Below are positions 36,318 to 45,440 of a DNA stretch of 64,000 nt, one piece after another; the first letter of the stretch is position 1, and each line of letters opens with the position of its first letter. The DNA comes from Sphingobacteriaceae bacterium (GTDB lineage Bacteria; Bacteroidota; Bacteroidia; Sphingobacteriales; Sphingobacteriaceae), in the NCBI GenBank assembly GCA_017745075.1, contig JAGIAD010000003.1:62001-126000 (forward strand), in the 5' to 3' direction. The notes beneath the pieces are model-generated. The model made no database searches, had not been told where the DNA came from, and worked only from the letters and a program-made list of their open reading frames with translations. Position numbers and translations under genes: made by a program.

Positions 36318-38111
36318 ATGTGTCGCATAGCAGGCATTATCAATAGCAAAAATTCTTTAGAAAAAGTAAGTGAGCAGGTAAAGGTCATGTGCGATAGCAT
36401 GCGCCATGGCGGCCCTGATGATCATGGCATCTATACCTATGCCGCGCAAAAAGACTCCATTTGCTTAGGTAACCGCCGCCTGGCTATTTTAGATCTTACC
36501 AGCAGTGGTCATCAACCTATGGTAAGCCACAAAAAGGACTTTGTAATTACCTATAACGGGGAAATTTATAATTACCAGCAAATCCGGACCGAACTTATTA
36601 ACCAGGGGTATATATTTAAAACACAAACCGATACCGAAGTAATATTATATGCCTACCAGCATTGGGGAGAAGCTGCTTTTGGCAAACTGGATGGTATTTT
36701 CGCTTTTTGTATTTTTGATAAACGGGAACAAGCCGTTTACCTGGTGCGGGATCAAAACGGGATCAAACCTTTATATTATCATTTAGCAGGCGAAACTTTA
36801 ACTTTCGCATCGGAAGTAAAGGCATTTAAATACGCCGATATCCAACAGGAAAATGATAACTGGCGAATCTATTACCTCGCATTTGGCCATATTCCAGAAC
36901 CTTATACTACCCTTAAACATGTATGTAGCCTCGCAAAAGGCTGTTTTCTGAAGTATAACATCAGAAGTGCTGAACATTTTATACAATCGTACCATGAGTT
37001 TGAAAACACACCTTACATTCATAATGAAAGCTATGCCATAGAAAGAATCCGTGAGCAACTGGGTTATTCTATTAAGCAGCAAATGATTTCTGATGTTGAT
37101 ATAGGTGTATTATTCAGTGGGGGGCTCGATTCAAGCATCATTACCATCCTTGCTCATCAATATAATCACAAACAGTTATCCAGTATTTCTGCCAATTTTA
37201 ATGAAATCGATTTTTCAGAAAAGAAACAGCGGAATAGCCTCCTTCAAAAAATGGATATCCGAAAAATTGAACAGCTGATTACCTATCGCGATTTCGTACA
37301 GAATTTCGAAACTGTTTTAGCCAATATGGACCAGCCTACTAATGATGGTATTAATACCTGGTTTGTATGTAAAACAGCAAAAGAGCAGGGCATAAAAGTG
37401 GTACTGTCGGGTTTAGGTGCCGATGAGCTTTTTGGAGGTTACCCTTCTTTTGACCGGATACATAAAATACAGAATTTAAACTGGCTGAGTAAAAGCTTTT
37501 TACGCAGCATGCGTTTCTCCAGCAACACCAGGTTTAAACGATTATACTACCTCAGTTTAAACTCTCCCATTGGTGAATACCTGTGTTTGAGAGGGGTTTA
37601 TTCTCCTGATGTGATTGCCGAATTGTTAGACATCGATATGAAAACCGTTATCGACTGCCTTGAAGAAATCCCGCTTCACCCCGGGATAAAAAAAACCAGT
37701 AATGAAACCCGTGCAAGCTGGTTTGAGTTTAATATGTACATGCAAAATCAGTTATTAAAAGATACCGATTTTATGAGTATGAGCCATGGTGTTGAAGTAA
37801 GGGTTCCATTTCTCGACCGTAATTTTGTTGACCTGGTATTTTCCATCTCAACAGAAATAAAATTTAGTTACGAACAGAAAAAAAAGCTCCTGGTAGAAGC
37901 TTATAAGGAAGATTTACCGGTAGAAACCTGGAAAAGATCGAAAATGGGCTTTACTTTTCCATTTCAGGAATGGATGAGAAAAAGCAACGATATTGCCGAT
38001 CCATCCCGTTACACGAATAAAAGGGCAAAAACACTGATGCAAAACTTTAATGAAAATAAATTACACTGGAGCTCGGCCCTGGCCTTGTACAGAACCTACC
38101 ATGCCAGTTAA
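36318..38111 (+). CDS. asnB: asparagine synthase (glutamine-hydrolysing), EPS-locus type
   Basis: 597 aa. The N-terminal class II glutaminase has the nucleophile Cys2 (MCRIAGI), followed by RHGGPDDHG and GEIYNYQQIR. The C-terminal synthetase has the PP-loop LFSGGLDSS, then SGLGADELFGGYPSF and VRVPFLDRNFV. It transfers amide nitrogen from glutamine to an AMP-activated carboxylate. AsnB homologues are frequent in exopolysaccharide loci linked to exosortases, where they may amidate a uronic acid rather than make asparagine. It overlaps the next gene by 11 bp. Confidence 0.9.
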   Translation: MCRIAGIINSKNSLEKVSEQVKVMCDSMRHGGPDDHGIYTYAAQKDSICLGNRRLAILDLTSSGHQPMVSHKKDFVITYNGEIYNYQQIRTELINQGYIFKTQTDTEVILYAYQHWGEAAFGKLDGIFAFCIFDKREQAVYLVRDQNGIKPLYYHLAGETLTFASEVKAFKYADIQQENDNWRIYYLAFGHIPEPYTTLKHVCSLAKGCFLKYNIRSAEHFIQSYHEFENTPYIHNESYAIERIREQLGYSIKQQMISDVDIGVLFSGGLDSSIITILAHQYNHKQLSSISANFNEIDFSEKKQRNSLLQKMDIRKIEQLITYRDFVQNFETVLANMDQPTNDGINTWFVCKTAKEQGIKVVLSGLGADELFGGYPSFDRIHKIQNLNWLSKSFLRSMRFSSNTRFKRLYYLSLNSPIGEYLCLRGVYSPDVIAELLDIDMKTVIDCLEEIPLHPGIKKTSNETRASWFEFNMYMQNQLLKDTDFMSMSHGVEVRVPFLDRNFVDLVFSISTEIKFSYEQKKKLLVEAYKEDLPVETWKRSKMGFTFPFQEWMRKSNDIADPSRYTNKRAKTLMQNFNENKLHWSSALALYRTYHAS

Positions 38112-39252
38112 GGTTTTATTTTTAACACTTAAAACATTTAGTTTAACAGGAGGCATTGAGAAGGTATGCCGCAGTTTAAGTAGGGTTTTATATGATTTAA
38201 GCGAAGAAGAAGTATTACAATCGACCGTTTATTCGATGTATGATAAAAATACCGACCGCGATTCGAGGTATTTAAGCAAAAAACAGTTTAAAGGATTTGG
38301 AGGAAAGCGGGAACGTTTCGTGGTAGAGTCATTTTTAGCGGGTTTAAAGGCAGATGTGATTTTATTAAGCCATATCCATTTGATCAACATCGTATATTTC
38401 ATTAAGAAAATACATCCCAATAAAAAAATTTATCTGCTGGCACACGGTATCGAGATCTGGAAGAAATTTTCAGACGCGAAGCTCAGAATGCTGAATCAAC
38501 TCGATAAAATTATCTGCGTAAGTGCATTCACCGCACAAAAGGTGATGGATATGCATCATATTCCTGCAACGCGGATTGAAATATTAAACAATTGCCTCGA
38601 TCCTTTTTATTATCGCTGTACTGATTTTAAGAAACCGCAGTCGTTATTGGATCGGTATCATTTAAATAATGACCATTTAATTTTGTTTTCGCTCTCCCGT
38701 TTATCCTCTTCAGAAAAATATAAAGGGTACGACCATACCATCGAGTTATTACCAACCTTACTGGAACGCTATCCAAATTTGGTTTATTTACTGGCAGGCA
38801 AGTGGGATGTAGCCGAAAAGAAACGATTGGATGACCTGATTGATAAAAACAAGCTCCAGAATCATATCCAAATGATTGGCTTTATTGATGAATCTGAACT
38901 TACTGAACATTTTTTATTATCTGACCTTTTTATACTCCCAAGCAAAAAAGAAGGTTTCGGCATTGTATTTATAGAGGCCCTCGCAAGTGGTCTGAGGGTA
39001 ATTGCAGGCAATAAAGATGGCAGCGTAGACGCGCTCCGCGGTGGTGAATTGGGCCTTCTTGTCGATCCGGATGATCAGCAAGGAATATTAACGGGCATCT
39101 GCTCATTGCTTGGACATACACAAACGCAACAAGAGAAAAGAAATCTTCAGAAAAAATGTATTGAAGCATTTGGTTATAACCAATACCTCCAATCGATACG
39201 CAACCTGTTGCTTGATGGAAAAATTAGTACTGATGAACTTGCAGCTTCTTAA
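38101..39252 (+). CDS. family 4 glycosyltransferase
   Basis: 383 aa GT-B enzyme starting at ATG 38101 (MPVKVLFLTLKTFSLTGGIE), where the GG loop begins the N-terminal Rossmann fold. The C-terminal donor-binding part has LFSLSRLSSSEKYKGYDHTI, LAGKWD and the EGFGIVFIEALASGLRVIAG motif with the usual E-x7-E pair. A frame open further upstream lies inside asnB and is not used. It overlaps asnB by 11 bp, so translation is probably coupled. Donor and acceptor are unknown. Confidence 0.88.
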   Translation: MPVKVLFLTLKTFSLTGGIEKVCRSLSRVLYDLSEEEVLQSTVYSMYDKNTDRDSRYLSKKQFKGFGGKRERFVVESFLAGLKADVILLSHIHLINIVYFIKKIHPNKKIYLLAHGIEIWKKFSDAKLRMLNQLDKIICVSAFTAQKVMDMHHIPATRIEILNNCLDPFYYRCTDFKKPQSLLDRYHLNNDHLILFSLSRLSSSEKYKGYDHTIELLPTLLERYPNLVYLLAGKWDVAEKKRLDDLIDKNKLQNHIQMIGFIDESELTEHFLLSDLFILPSKKEGFGIVFIEALASGLRVIAGNKDGSVDALRGGELGLLVDPDDQQGILTGICSLLGHTQTQQEKRNLQKKCIEAFGYNQYLQSIRNLLLDGKISTDELAAS

Positions 39253-39356
39253 GCTTGGTTCAGAGTAAAGGCTTAGGTAAAGTGCTTATGTACAAGAGTA
39301 TCAAAAAGGAACTAACGGGCAGTAACAATGAAACATGAACAATAATCTAAACATTT

Positions 39357-40211
39357 ATGGTTAAAGAAGAGCAAGAATGGACCATTGAGTCTAACGCATC
39401 TTTATTTGACTTGAAACTGAATGAGGTTTGGGCCTATCGCGATTTACTTGTATTATTGGTAAGAAGGGATTTTGTTTCCTTTTACAAACAAACTATACTC
39501 GGCCCCTTATGGTTTTTTATTCAGCCTTTGTTTACTACCATCATTTTCACCTTTATTTTTGGCAATCTGGCGGGTATCTCAACCGATAGCTTACCGAAGC
39601 CTTTATTTTATATGGCCGGAATTACTGCCTGGAACTACTTTGCCGATTGCTTAACCAAAACCTCATCAGTTTTTAAGGATAATGCAGCTATTTTTGGAAA
39701 GGTATATTTTCCGAGGTTAATCATGCCACTCAGCATTGTGGTGAGTAATTTGGTGCGCTTTGGGGTACAAATGTTATTGTTTCTCATCTTAATGGCCTAT
39801 TATTATTTTACCGGGGCCAACTTTAGCATTAGCTGGGCGATTTGCCTGTTCCCTGTTATTGTAACATTGATGGCTTTGTTAGGACTTGGAGCAGGAATGA
39901 TTATATCTGCTATGACAACGAAATACAGGGATCTGGCCTTCCTCATTAGTTTTGGTGTGCAGCTTTTAATGTACGCCACAACCGTGATCTATCCTTTATC
40001 TGAGGCTATAAAAAAATACCCTGCCTACGCGTGGATTATTGAGTATAACCCCATGACACCAATTATCGAAACTTTCAGATATGGCTTTCTGGGTCAGGGA
40101 AGTTTTAGCTGGCTTAGCTTGGGTTACGCAACAGCGGTTACCATTTTGCTTATGTTGCTGGGCACTATAGTGTTCAATAAAGTAGAGCGGAATTTTGTGG
40201 ATACTGTTTAA
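39357..40211 (+). CDS. ABC-2 type polysaccharide exporter permease (Wzm-like)
   Basis: 284 aa with six hydrophobic segments. It begins with the typical LNEVWAYRDLLVLLVRRDF and has KQTILGPLWFFIQPLFTTI in helix 1, followed by PLFYMAGITAWNYF and KVYFPRLIMPLS. It forms the membrane channel that moves undecaprenyl-linked glycan from cytoplasm to periplasm together with a Wzt ATPase. The matching ATPase gene is at 40746, but a four-helix-bundle gene is inserted between them. Confidence 0.93.
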   Translation: MVKEEQEWTIESNASLFDLKLNEVWAYRDLLVLLVRRDFVSFYKQTILGPLWFFIQPLFTTIIFTFIFGNLAGISTDSLPKPLFYMAGITAWNYFADCLTKTSSVFKDNAAIFGKVYFPRLIMPLSIVVSNLVRFGVQMLLFLILMAYYYFTGANFSISWAICLFPVIVTLMALLGLGAGMIISAMTTKYRDLAFLISFGVQLLMYATTVIYPLSEAIKKYPAYAWIIEYNPMTPIIETFRYGFLGQGSFSWLSLGYATAVTILLMLLGTIVFNKVERNFVDTV

Positions 40212-40342
40212 TTAGTTAGGGGTTAGAGTTTAGAGGGTTAGGGTTTAGTGTAGGATGTTTAGTTGCTAGTGTCGGGTTTTAAAGAAAATTTTATATATTC
40301 AAATTAATCATCCCTTATTTATTCATCTATAAAATAAGGACT

Positions 40343-40702
40343 ATGCACACCTACTCATTTGAAAAATTAGAAGTCTGGCAACTTTCCAGATCTTTTAGAA
40401 AAGACATTTATCAATTAACATTTAAGTTTCCAAAAGAAGAAACTTTTGGATTAGTTAGTCAAATTAAGAGATCGGTTAGCAGCATCGGTGCTTGTTTAGC
40501 AGAAGGATCAGGAAAAATTACCCTGAAAGACAAAGCTCACTACACCAACATGGCTTACACCACTACGCTCGAAACCTTAAATCATTTAATCGCTGCAATG
40601 GATTTAGATTATATTTCTGAACAAGAATACTTAACATCAAGGAGTAAGATCGAAATTATCACGACTAAACTTAGTGCATTGAGAAAATCACAACTTCCTT
40701 AA
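40343..40702 (+). CDS. four-helix bundle protein (S23/IVP family)
   Basis: 119 aa: FEKLEVWQLSRSFRKDIYQL, then KFPKEETFGLVSQIKRSVSS, IGACLAEGSGK, and YTTTLETLNHL. This is the family first found in intervening sequences of 23S rRNA and related to the Avd accessory protein of diversity-generating retroelements. The function of the stand-alone forms is unknown; a nucleic-acid-binding role is suggested for Avd. It sits between the permease and ATPase genes of one transporter, with TTAG-rich flanks in inverted orientation (see findings), which suggests insertion. Confidence 0.88.
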   Translation: MHTYSFEKLEVWQLSRSFRKDIYQLTFKFPKEETFGLVSQIKRSVSSIGACLAEGSGKITLKDKAHYTNMAYTTTLETLNHLIAAMDLDYISEQEYLTSRSKIEIITTKLSALRKSQLP

Positions 40703-40745
40703 ACGTTTTTCAAGAACTAAACTCTTAAACTCTAATCTCTAAACA

Positions 40746-42050
40746 TTGTCAAAAAACATAGCAATTAAAGTAGAAAACCTAAGTAAAGCCTATCAACTCG
40801 GCCAAATTGGTACAGGTACCATCAGTCGTGATCTGGAACGTTGGTACGCGCGGGTTCGTGGTAAGGAAGACCCTTTTTTACGTATTGGCGAAAGCAATGA
40901 TCAAAATATTAAAAGCGAAAGCAATGTAGTTTGGAGCTTAAAGGACATCAATTTTGAAATTGAGCAGGGCGATGCTGTTGGTATTATTGGCAGAAACGGT
41001 GCAGGGAAAAGTACCTTGCTTAAAATACTAAGTAAAGTTACTGCACCTACCACCGGAAAAATATCAGGAAAGGGCCGTATTGCAAGCTTACTGGAAGTAG
41101 GCACAGGTTTTCACCCCGAGTTGAGTGGCCGGGAAAATATCTTTTTAAATGGTGCCATTTTAGGCATGCGCAAAAAAGAAATCCAACGCAAACTTGATGA
41201 AATTGTAGATTTTGCAGGTATTGAGCGTTATTTGGATACGCCAGTTAAGCGTTACAGCAGCGGCATGTATGTACGGCTGGCTTTTGCCGTTGCAGCGCAT
41301 TTAGAAAGTGAGATTTTGATTGTAGATGAAGTATTGGCCGTTGGCGATGCGGAATTTCAAAAGAAATGTTTGGGTAAGATGGGTGAAGTGAGTAAGGGTG
41401 AAGGAAGGACTGTGCTTTTTGTGAGCCATAATATGAATGCCATTACGCAATTATGCAATAATGTTATACTGTTGAATAATGGGAAAGTTTCTTTTAATGG
41501 AACTTCCTATGAAGGAGTTCAAAATTATCTTAAGCCAAAGACAGTCTTAGATTTAGAACTTTTAAATAAAATCGGATCAAATATAAAAAGTAATATTTTA
41601 ATCAGTAAAATCCTTGTAAATACATCTCCTGTTTTCATTGAAATAAGTCCAAGTAGCCAAATAATAATAGAATTATTCTATAAAACGGTCCAGTTAATAA
41701 CAGATTTCAGGTTTTCCTTTATCCTTTATAGGGACGGACAGCGTATTTTAACTTTGCATGACACAAATCAAACTGAAAAATTGCAGGTGGGGGCTTATAA
41801 ATCAGAAGTAAAAATACCGTCGAATTTTTTAAGGCCTGGTACTTATTCAATTTCCATCGGGGGACATAACTCTAACCATTCAAATTATGAAATAGGTCGC
41901 TTAGAGTGGTTTTTATTAGAAGATTTGATATCATTTGAAGTGAAGGAGCAATGGAGTGTAGATTTTGATTTTAATAATATCGGATTTATAAATTTATCTA
42001 ATAATTATGGTAAGAGGACGTTTCTTGAAAATAACGAAGCAAGTAACTAA
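40746..42050 (+). CDS. ABC transporter ATPase with Wzt-like C-terminal domain
   Basis: 434 aa. The nucleotide-binding domain has Walker A GRNGAGKST (82-90), the signature YSSGMYVRLA from 170, and Walker B LIVDEVLAVGD (191-201). The N-terminal extension before the A-loop and the motif SLLEVGTGFHPELSGREN are typical of polysaccharide exporters. Residues ~270-434 form a beta-rich domain like the Wzt C-terminal glycan-recognition domain, so end-modified glycan may be read before export. Start is TTG at 40746. The last 44 bp overlap the FkbM gene. The 3' half is markedly AT-rich. Confidence 0.9.
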   Translation: MSKNIAIKVENLSKAYQLGQIGTGTISRDLERWYARVRGKEDPFLRIGESNDQNIKSESNVVWSLKDINFEIEQGDAVGIIGRNGAGKSTLLKILSKVTAPTTGKISGKGRIASLLEVGTGFHPELSGRENIFLNGAILGMRKKEIQRKLDEIVDFAGIERYLDTPVKRYSSGMYVRLAFAVAAHLESEILIVDEVLAVGDAEFQKKCLGKMGEVSKGEGRTVLFVSHNMNAITQLCNNVILLNNGKVSFNGTSYEGVQNYLKPKTVLDLELLNKIGSNIKSNILISKILVNTSPVFIEISPSSQIIIELFYKTVQLITDFRFSFILYRDGQRILTLHDTNQTEKLQVGAYKSEVKIPSNFLRPGTYSISIGGHNSNHSNYEIGRLEWFLLEDLISFEVKEQWSVDFDFNNIGFINLSNNYGKRTFLENNEASN

Positions 42051-42765
42051 ATATTTACTAGGGGCTTTACCCAGAAATTTTTCTAATCACCTATATTACT
42101 CTCACCCTGAGCATAAGAAATTCGCATATAGCTGCCCTTCTTTTTCGCAAGAGGGAGAAGACATGGTGTTAAGAAGGCTTTTTCCTGAACAAAACACCGG
42201 TTTTTTCATTGATATTGGTGCTCATCATCCTAGTCATTTCTCAAACACAAAATATTTTTATGATTTAGGATGGAGAGGGATAAATATTGAGCCCAGTCCA
42301 GGTAGCAAAACAATATTTGAAAAAGAACGAATCTTTGATATAAACTTGGAAGTACTTATTTCTGAAGAAAGTAATGAAGTGAACTTTCATCTGTTTGATC
42401 CACCATTGATGAATACAATGTCTGATGCACAACTTGCTGAGAATAAAAAATTTGATTGGTGTATATTTTTAAAAACTGTTAAAGTTAAATCAGAACCACT
42501 CAAGGCAATAATATCTAATTATGTACCGACAAATCAGAAAATCGATTTTATTTCTATAGATGTAGAAGGAGCGGAACTTTCAGTCTTAAAATCTCATAAT
42601 TGGGATTATAGACCGAAGGTAATTGTTATCGAAGTAATTGATAAATCAATAAGTGAAATTTTTGAGACAGACGTATATAAATTTCTATTTGAAAAAAATT
42701 ACTCATTCTTTGCTAAAACTGGGAATTCTATTTTTTTCAAGACAACAGGTTTCTTTGAATTTTAA
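42007..42765 (+). CDS. FkbM-family SAM-dependent methyltransferase
   Basis: 252 aa. The SAM-binding start is FFIDIGAHHPSHFSNTKYF, followed by GWRGINIEPSPGS and the later IDFISIDVEGAELSVL, all hallmark FkbM segments. In glycan loci such enzymes O-methylate sugars. The ATG at 42007 lies inside the end of the ATPase gene (44-bp overlap, different frame); a TTG at 42025 is an alternative. The gene is visibly more AT-rich than its neighbours, as is the end of the ATPase gene, suggesting joint acquisition of this modification pair. Confidence 0.85.
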   Translation: MVRGRFLKITKQVTKYLLGALPRNFSNHLYYSHPEHKKFAYSCPSFSQEGEDMVLRRLFPEQNTGFFIDIGAHHPSHFSNTKYFYDLGWRGINIEPSPGSKTIFEKERIFDINLEVLISEESNEVNFHLFDPPLMNTMSDAQLAENKKFDWCIFLKTVKVKSEPLKAIISNYVPTNQKIDFISIDVEGAELSVLKSHNWDYRPKVIVIEVIDKSISEIFETDVYKFLFEKNYSFFAKTGNSIFFKTTGFFEF

Positions 42766-42805
42766 ATGTATTTTGAAAAGCATTTGGTGCAATTGTGAAT
42801 ATTAA

Positions 42806-43702
42806 ATGAAAGTTTACATTTTACCTATAGAGAAGAGCTTACAACCATTAAATCAAAACCTACGATATCCAAACCATAATAGAGATTATGGTGTTGAGCA
42901 AGATTTTTTAAAATGGCTACATACACATGCATACTTAACTACCGATAATCCTGCTGAAGCTGACTGGCACTATTTACCCGTTTTTTGGACTAGATGGCAC
43001 ATTAACCATAATTTTGCTGCAAACGGAGAAGGGCTGTGCGAACTCCAGGCATTTGTAGACCAGGCTATTATAGACAGCAAAAAAACCTTTACTATAACTC
43101 AATTTGACGGCGGAACGTTGATTGACCTTGGCAAGGCAATAGAATTTACGGCGGCCAAAACAACAAACAATGGAATAGATATCCCTATATTATGCAGCCT
43201 TCATAAAATGCCGTTGTTTCCTGTGCGTAAAAAATTTATTGCCTCGTTTAACGGTTCTTTTGATACCCACCAAATAAGGGAGGAAATACGTGCCAGGTTT
43301 ACAGGCGATCGATCTGTAAACATTGCCGGCAACCTGACTACAAGGTTCTATAAAAGATGGTTACAAGGCAAACAGTTTAATCTGAATATCTTGGCATCTT
43401 ACGTGGCACTGTGTCCACGGGGCACGAGTGCAAATTCATTTAGATTTTTTGAAGCCATGCAGTTTGGCGTGGCCCCTTGCCTTATCGGCGATATAGATGT
43501 ACGGCCTTTCCAAAAGTTCATTGATTGGGACAAAATGAGTTACTACGTTGCCAATGTTGATGAGTTGGCCTTATTGTTATCTAACCTAAATAAAAGAGAT
43601 GCCTTAAAAAAAGGGCTAATAGCGAAATCCTTTTTTCGAAAAGAACTGTACTACCAAAAGTGGTGCAGCTATGTAATCAAAGAGCTCACTGAACTTTTAT
43701 AA
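42806..43702 (+). CDS. exostosin-like (GT47-type) glycosyltransferase
   Basis: 298 aa. The early part is unusual for GT-B enzymes (NPAEADWHYLPVFWTRWHIN). The C-terminal half carries the exostosin signature ALCPRGTSANSFRFFEAMQF followed by GVAPCLIGD and RPFQKFIDW. Exostosin-type enzymes are inverting transferases; sugar specificity is not predictable here. No signal peptide or membrane helix, so it should act in the cytoplasm on lipid-linked intermediates. It lies 40 bp after the FkbM gene. Confidence 0.75.
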   Translation: MKVYILPIEKSLQPLNQNLRYPNHNRDYGVEQDFLKWLHTHAYLTTDNPAEADWHYLPVFWTRWHINHNFAANGEGLCELQAFVDQAIIDSKKTFTITQFDGGTLIDLGKAIEFTAAKTTNNGIDIPILCSLHKMPLFPVRKKFIASFNGSFDTHQIREEIRARFTGDRSVNIAGNLTTRFYKRWLQGKQFNLNILASYVALCPRGTSANSFRFFEAMQFGVAPCLIGDIDVRPFQKFIDWDKMSYYVANVDELALLLSNLNKRDALKKGLIAKSFFRKELYYQKWCSYVIKELTELL

Positions 43703-43730
43703 ATAAAAAAATGCGTCAAATGCTTGTTTT

Positions 43731-44648
43731 ATGATTTCAAAGCATAACATCTCCTTCTTTATACCTGCCTACAATTGCGAAGCAACAGTAGCAGAATCTA
43801 TCGACTCAATCATGCTCGATAATTTTGAGGAAGGCGACGAATTGATCATTGTAAACGACTGTTCAACAGATGGAACGGAAAAAATACTTACCAAATATTT
43901 CGAAAAATACCCTTTCATCAAATTGGTACGCCACACCAGAAACAAAGGTGGTGGCGCAGCACGAAATACTGCGGTAGAATTGGCCAAAAACGAGCTGCTG
44001 TTTTGTCTCGACTCGGATAATGTGTTGGAAAAAGGGAGCATCAAACCTATAAAAAAGTATCTTCTGGAAAACCAGGCCGATGTAGTTTCTTTTCAGCTAT
44101 TACAGTATTTTTCTAAATCTACCGCCGAAATCGATTTTACTTGGACCCTAAAACCTGGCTTGTTTGCCAAAACCGATGCTTTGTCCGTTGCACTAACACC
44201 CGGAGCTGGGGGAAATTACCTGTTTACCAAAAAAAGCTGGTTAATTGCTGGCGGCTATCCTGAGTTTTCAGGCGCATTAGATACCTGGGGATTTGGCATC
44301 AGGCAATTACTTACCGATGCGAAGGTGATGGTCTTAGAAGGCTCTTTTTACTACCATAGGTTGCTGCCAAACTCTTATTTTCTTAGAGATGCCTGGAACA
44401 AACGTAAATCAATTTCCTTAAGAGCCACACAAATTCTGATTCCTTTTTTTGATCAGATTTCAGATAAAGATATTGATTATATGCTGAGTGCCAAAAATAG
44501 ATATGATTGGTTTGAAAACATCGAAAAACGACCAATTAGTGTAACCGAAGGGATAAAAAAAGATGCTGTATTCGCAGAGAATACACCTCAAGGTACAGGC
44601 AAGAAAACCATTTTATCGAGAGTTTTCAACAAGTTAAAAGGAAAATAG
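43731..44648 (+). CDS. family 2 glycosyltransferase
   Basis: 305 aa GT-A enzyme. ISFFIPAYNCEATVAESIDS opens the fold, IIVNDCSTDGTE binds the nucleotide, RNKGGGAARNTAVELA follows, and LDSDNVLEKGS supplies the metal-binding DSD at ~88-90. GALDTWGFGIRQL lies in the acceptor region. The C-terminal 60 residues are charged and probably membrane-associated. It ends directly before the next gene, whose GTG/ATG follows within 6 bp. Confidence 0.87.
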   Translation: MISKHNISFFIPAYNCEATVAESIDSIMLDNFEEGDELIIVNDCSTDGTEKILTKYFEKYPFIKLVRHTRNKGGGAARNTAVELAKNELLFCLDSDNVLEKGSIKPIKKYLLENQADVVSFQLLQYFSKSTAEIDFTWTLKPGLFAKTDALSVALTPGAGGNYLFTKKSWLIAGGYPEFSGALDTWGFGIRQLLTDAKVMVLEGSFYYHRLLPNSYFLRDAWNKRKSISLRATQILIPFFDQISDKDIDYMLSAKNRYDWFENIEKRPISVTEGIKKDAVFAENTPQGTGKKTILSRVFNKLKGK

Positions 44649-44654
44649 GTGGCA

Positions 44655-45440
44655 ATGTTCAGTAAAATAAAAAAATCAATCAAAGACAGTTTTCCCAATG
44701 TATATGCCAGCTACCGCGACTATAAACAAAAAAGAAAACAGGAGCGCGACTTTAAACGTGATTTTCAGGAATTTCGGAAAATAGCCGAATCAGCGAACAA
44801 GCGTTTTGATGATAAATTTGAATTTTATCCCGAAATGGAAGATAAAACCAAAGATACGCCCTTTGAATCACATTACACTTATCACCCGGCTTGGGCTGCC
44901 AGGATACTGGCGCAAACAAGACCAGACAAACATGTCGACATTTCGTCGATTTTACATTTTTCAACCTTAATTTCGGCTTTCGTACCCATTGATTTTTACG
45001 ATTACCGGCCAGCAAAAGTAATCCTGCCAGGCTTAAAATCGGAGCATGCCGACCTTACTGCCTTGCCCTTCGCTAGTGGTTCTGTTCCGTCAATCTCTTG
45101 CATGCACACCATTGAGCATATTGGTCTAGGCAGGTATGGTGATCCTCTGGATTATGATGGAGACCTAAAAGCAATTAAGGAACTTAAAAGAGTCTTGGCA
45201 CCCAACGGTAATTTGCTTATGGTTGTGCCTATTGGCAAACCCAAAATAGCCTATAACGCCCATCGCATTTATGCTTACGATCAAGTTGTCTCTTATTTTG
45301 CTCCTCTCGATTTGGTAGAATTCTCTTTGTTACCGGACGATTTTATAGATGTTGGTCTTATTAAAAATGCCAGTAAGGAAATAGCCGACCAACAATATTG
45401 GGGCTGTGGCTGTTTTTGGTTTAAGAATCCAGGAAAATGA
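44655..45440 (+). CDS. DUF268-type protein, methyltransferase-like fold
   Basis: 261 aa from ATG 44655; a GTG at 44649 immediately after the previous stop is equally possible. It has a basic helical N-terminus, then HPAWAARILAQTRPDKHVDI, HADLTALPFASGSVPSISCM followed by HTIEHIGLGRYGDPLDYDGD, and KELKRVLAPNGNLLMVVPIG. These match the DUF268 family and mimic class I methyltransferase motifs, but the N-terminal glycine-rich SAM loop is missing, so activity is doubtful. It overlaps the fucosyltransferase gene by 4 bp (ATGA). Confidence 0.75.
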   Translation: MFSKIKKSIKDSFPNVYASYRDYKQKRKQERDFKRDFQEFRKIAESANKRFDDKFEFYPEMEDKTKDTPFESHYTYHPAWAARILAQTRPDKHVDISSILHFSTLISAFVPIDFYDYRPAKVILPGLKSEHADLTALPFASGSVPSISCMHTIEHIGLGRYGDPLDYDGDLKAIKELKRVLAPNGNLLMVVPIGKPKIAYNAHRIYAYDQVVSYFAPLDLVEFSLLPDDFIDVGLIKNASKEIADQQYWGCGCFWFKNPGK

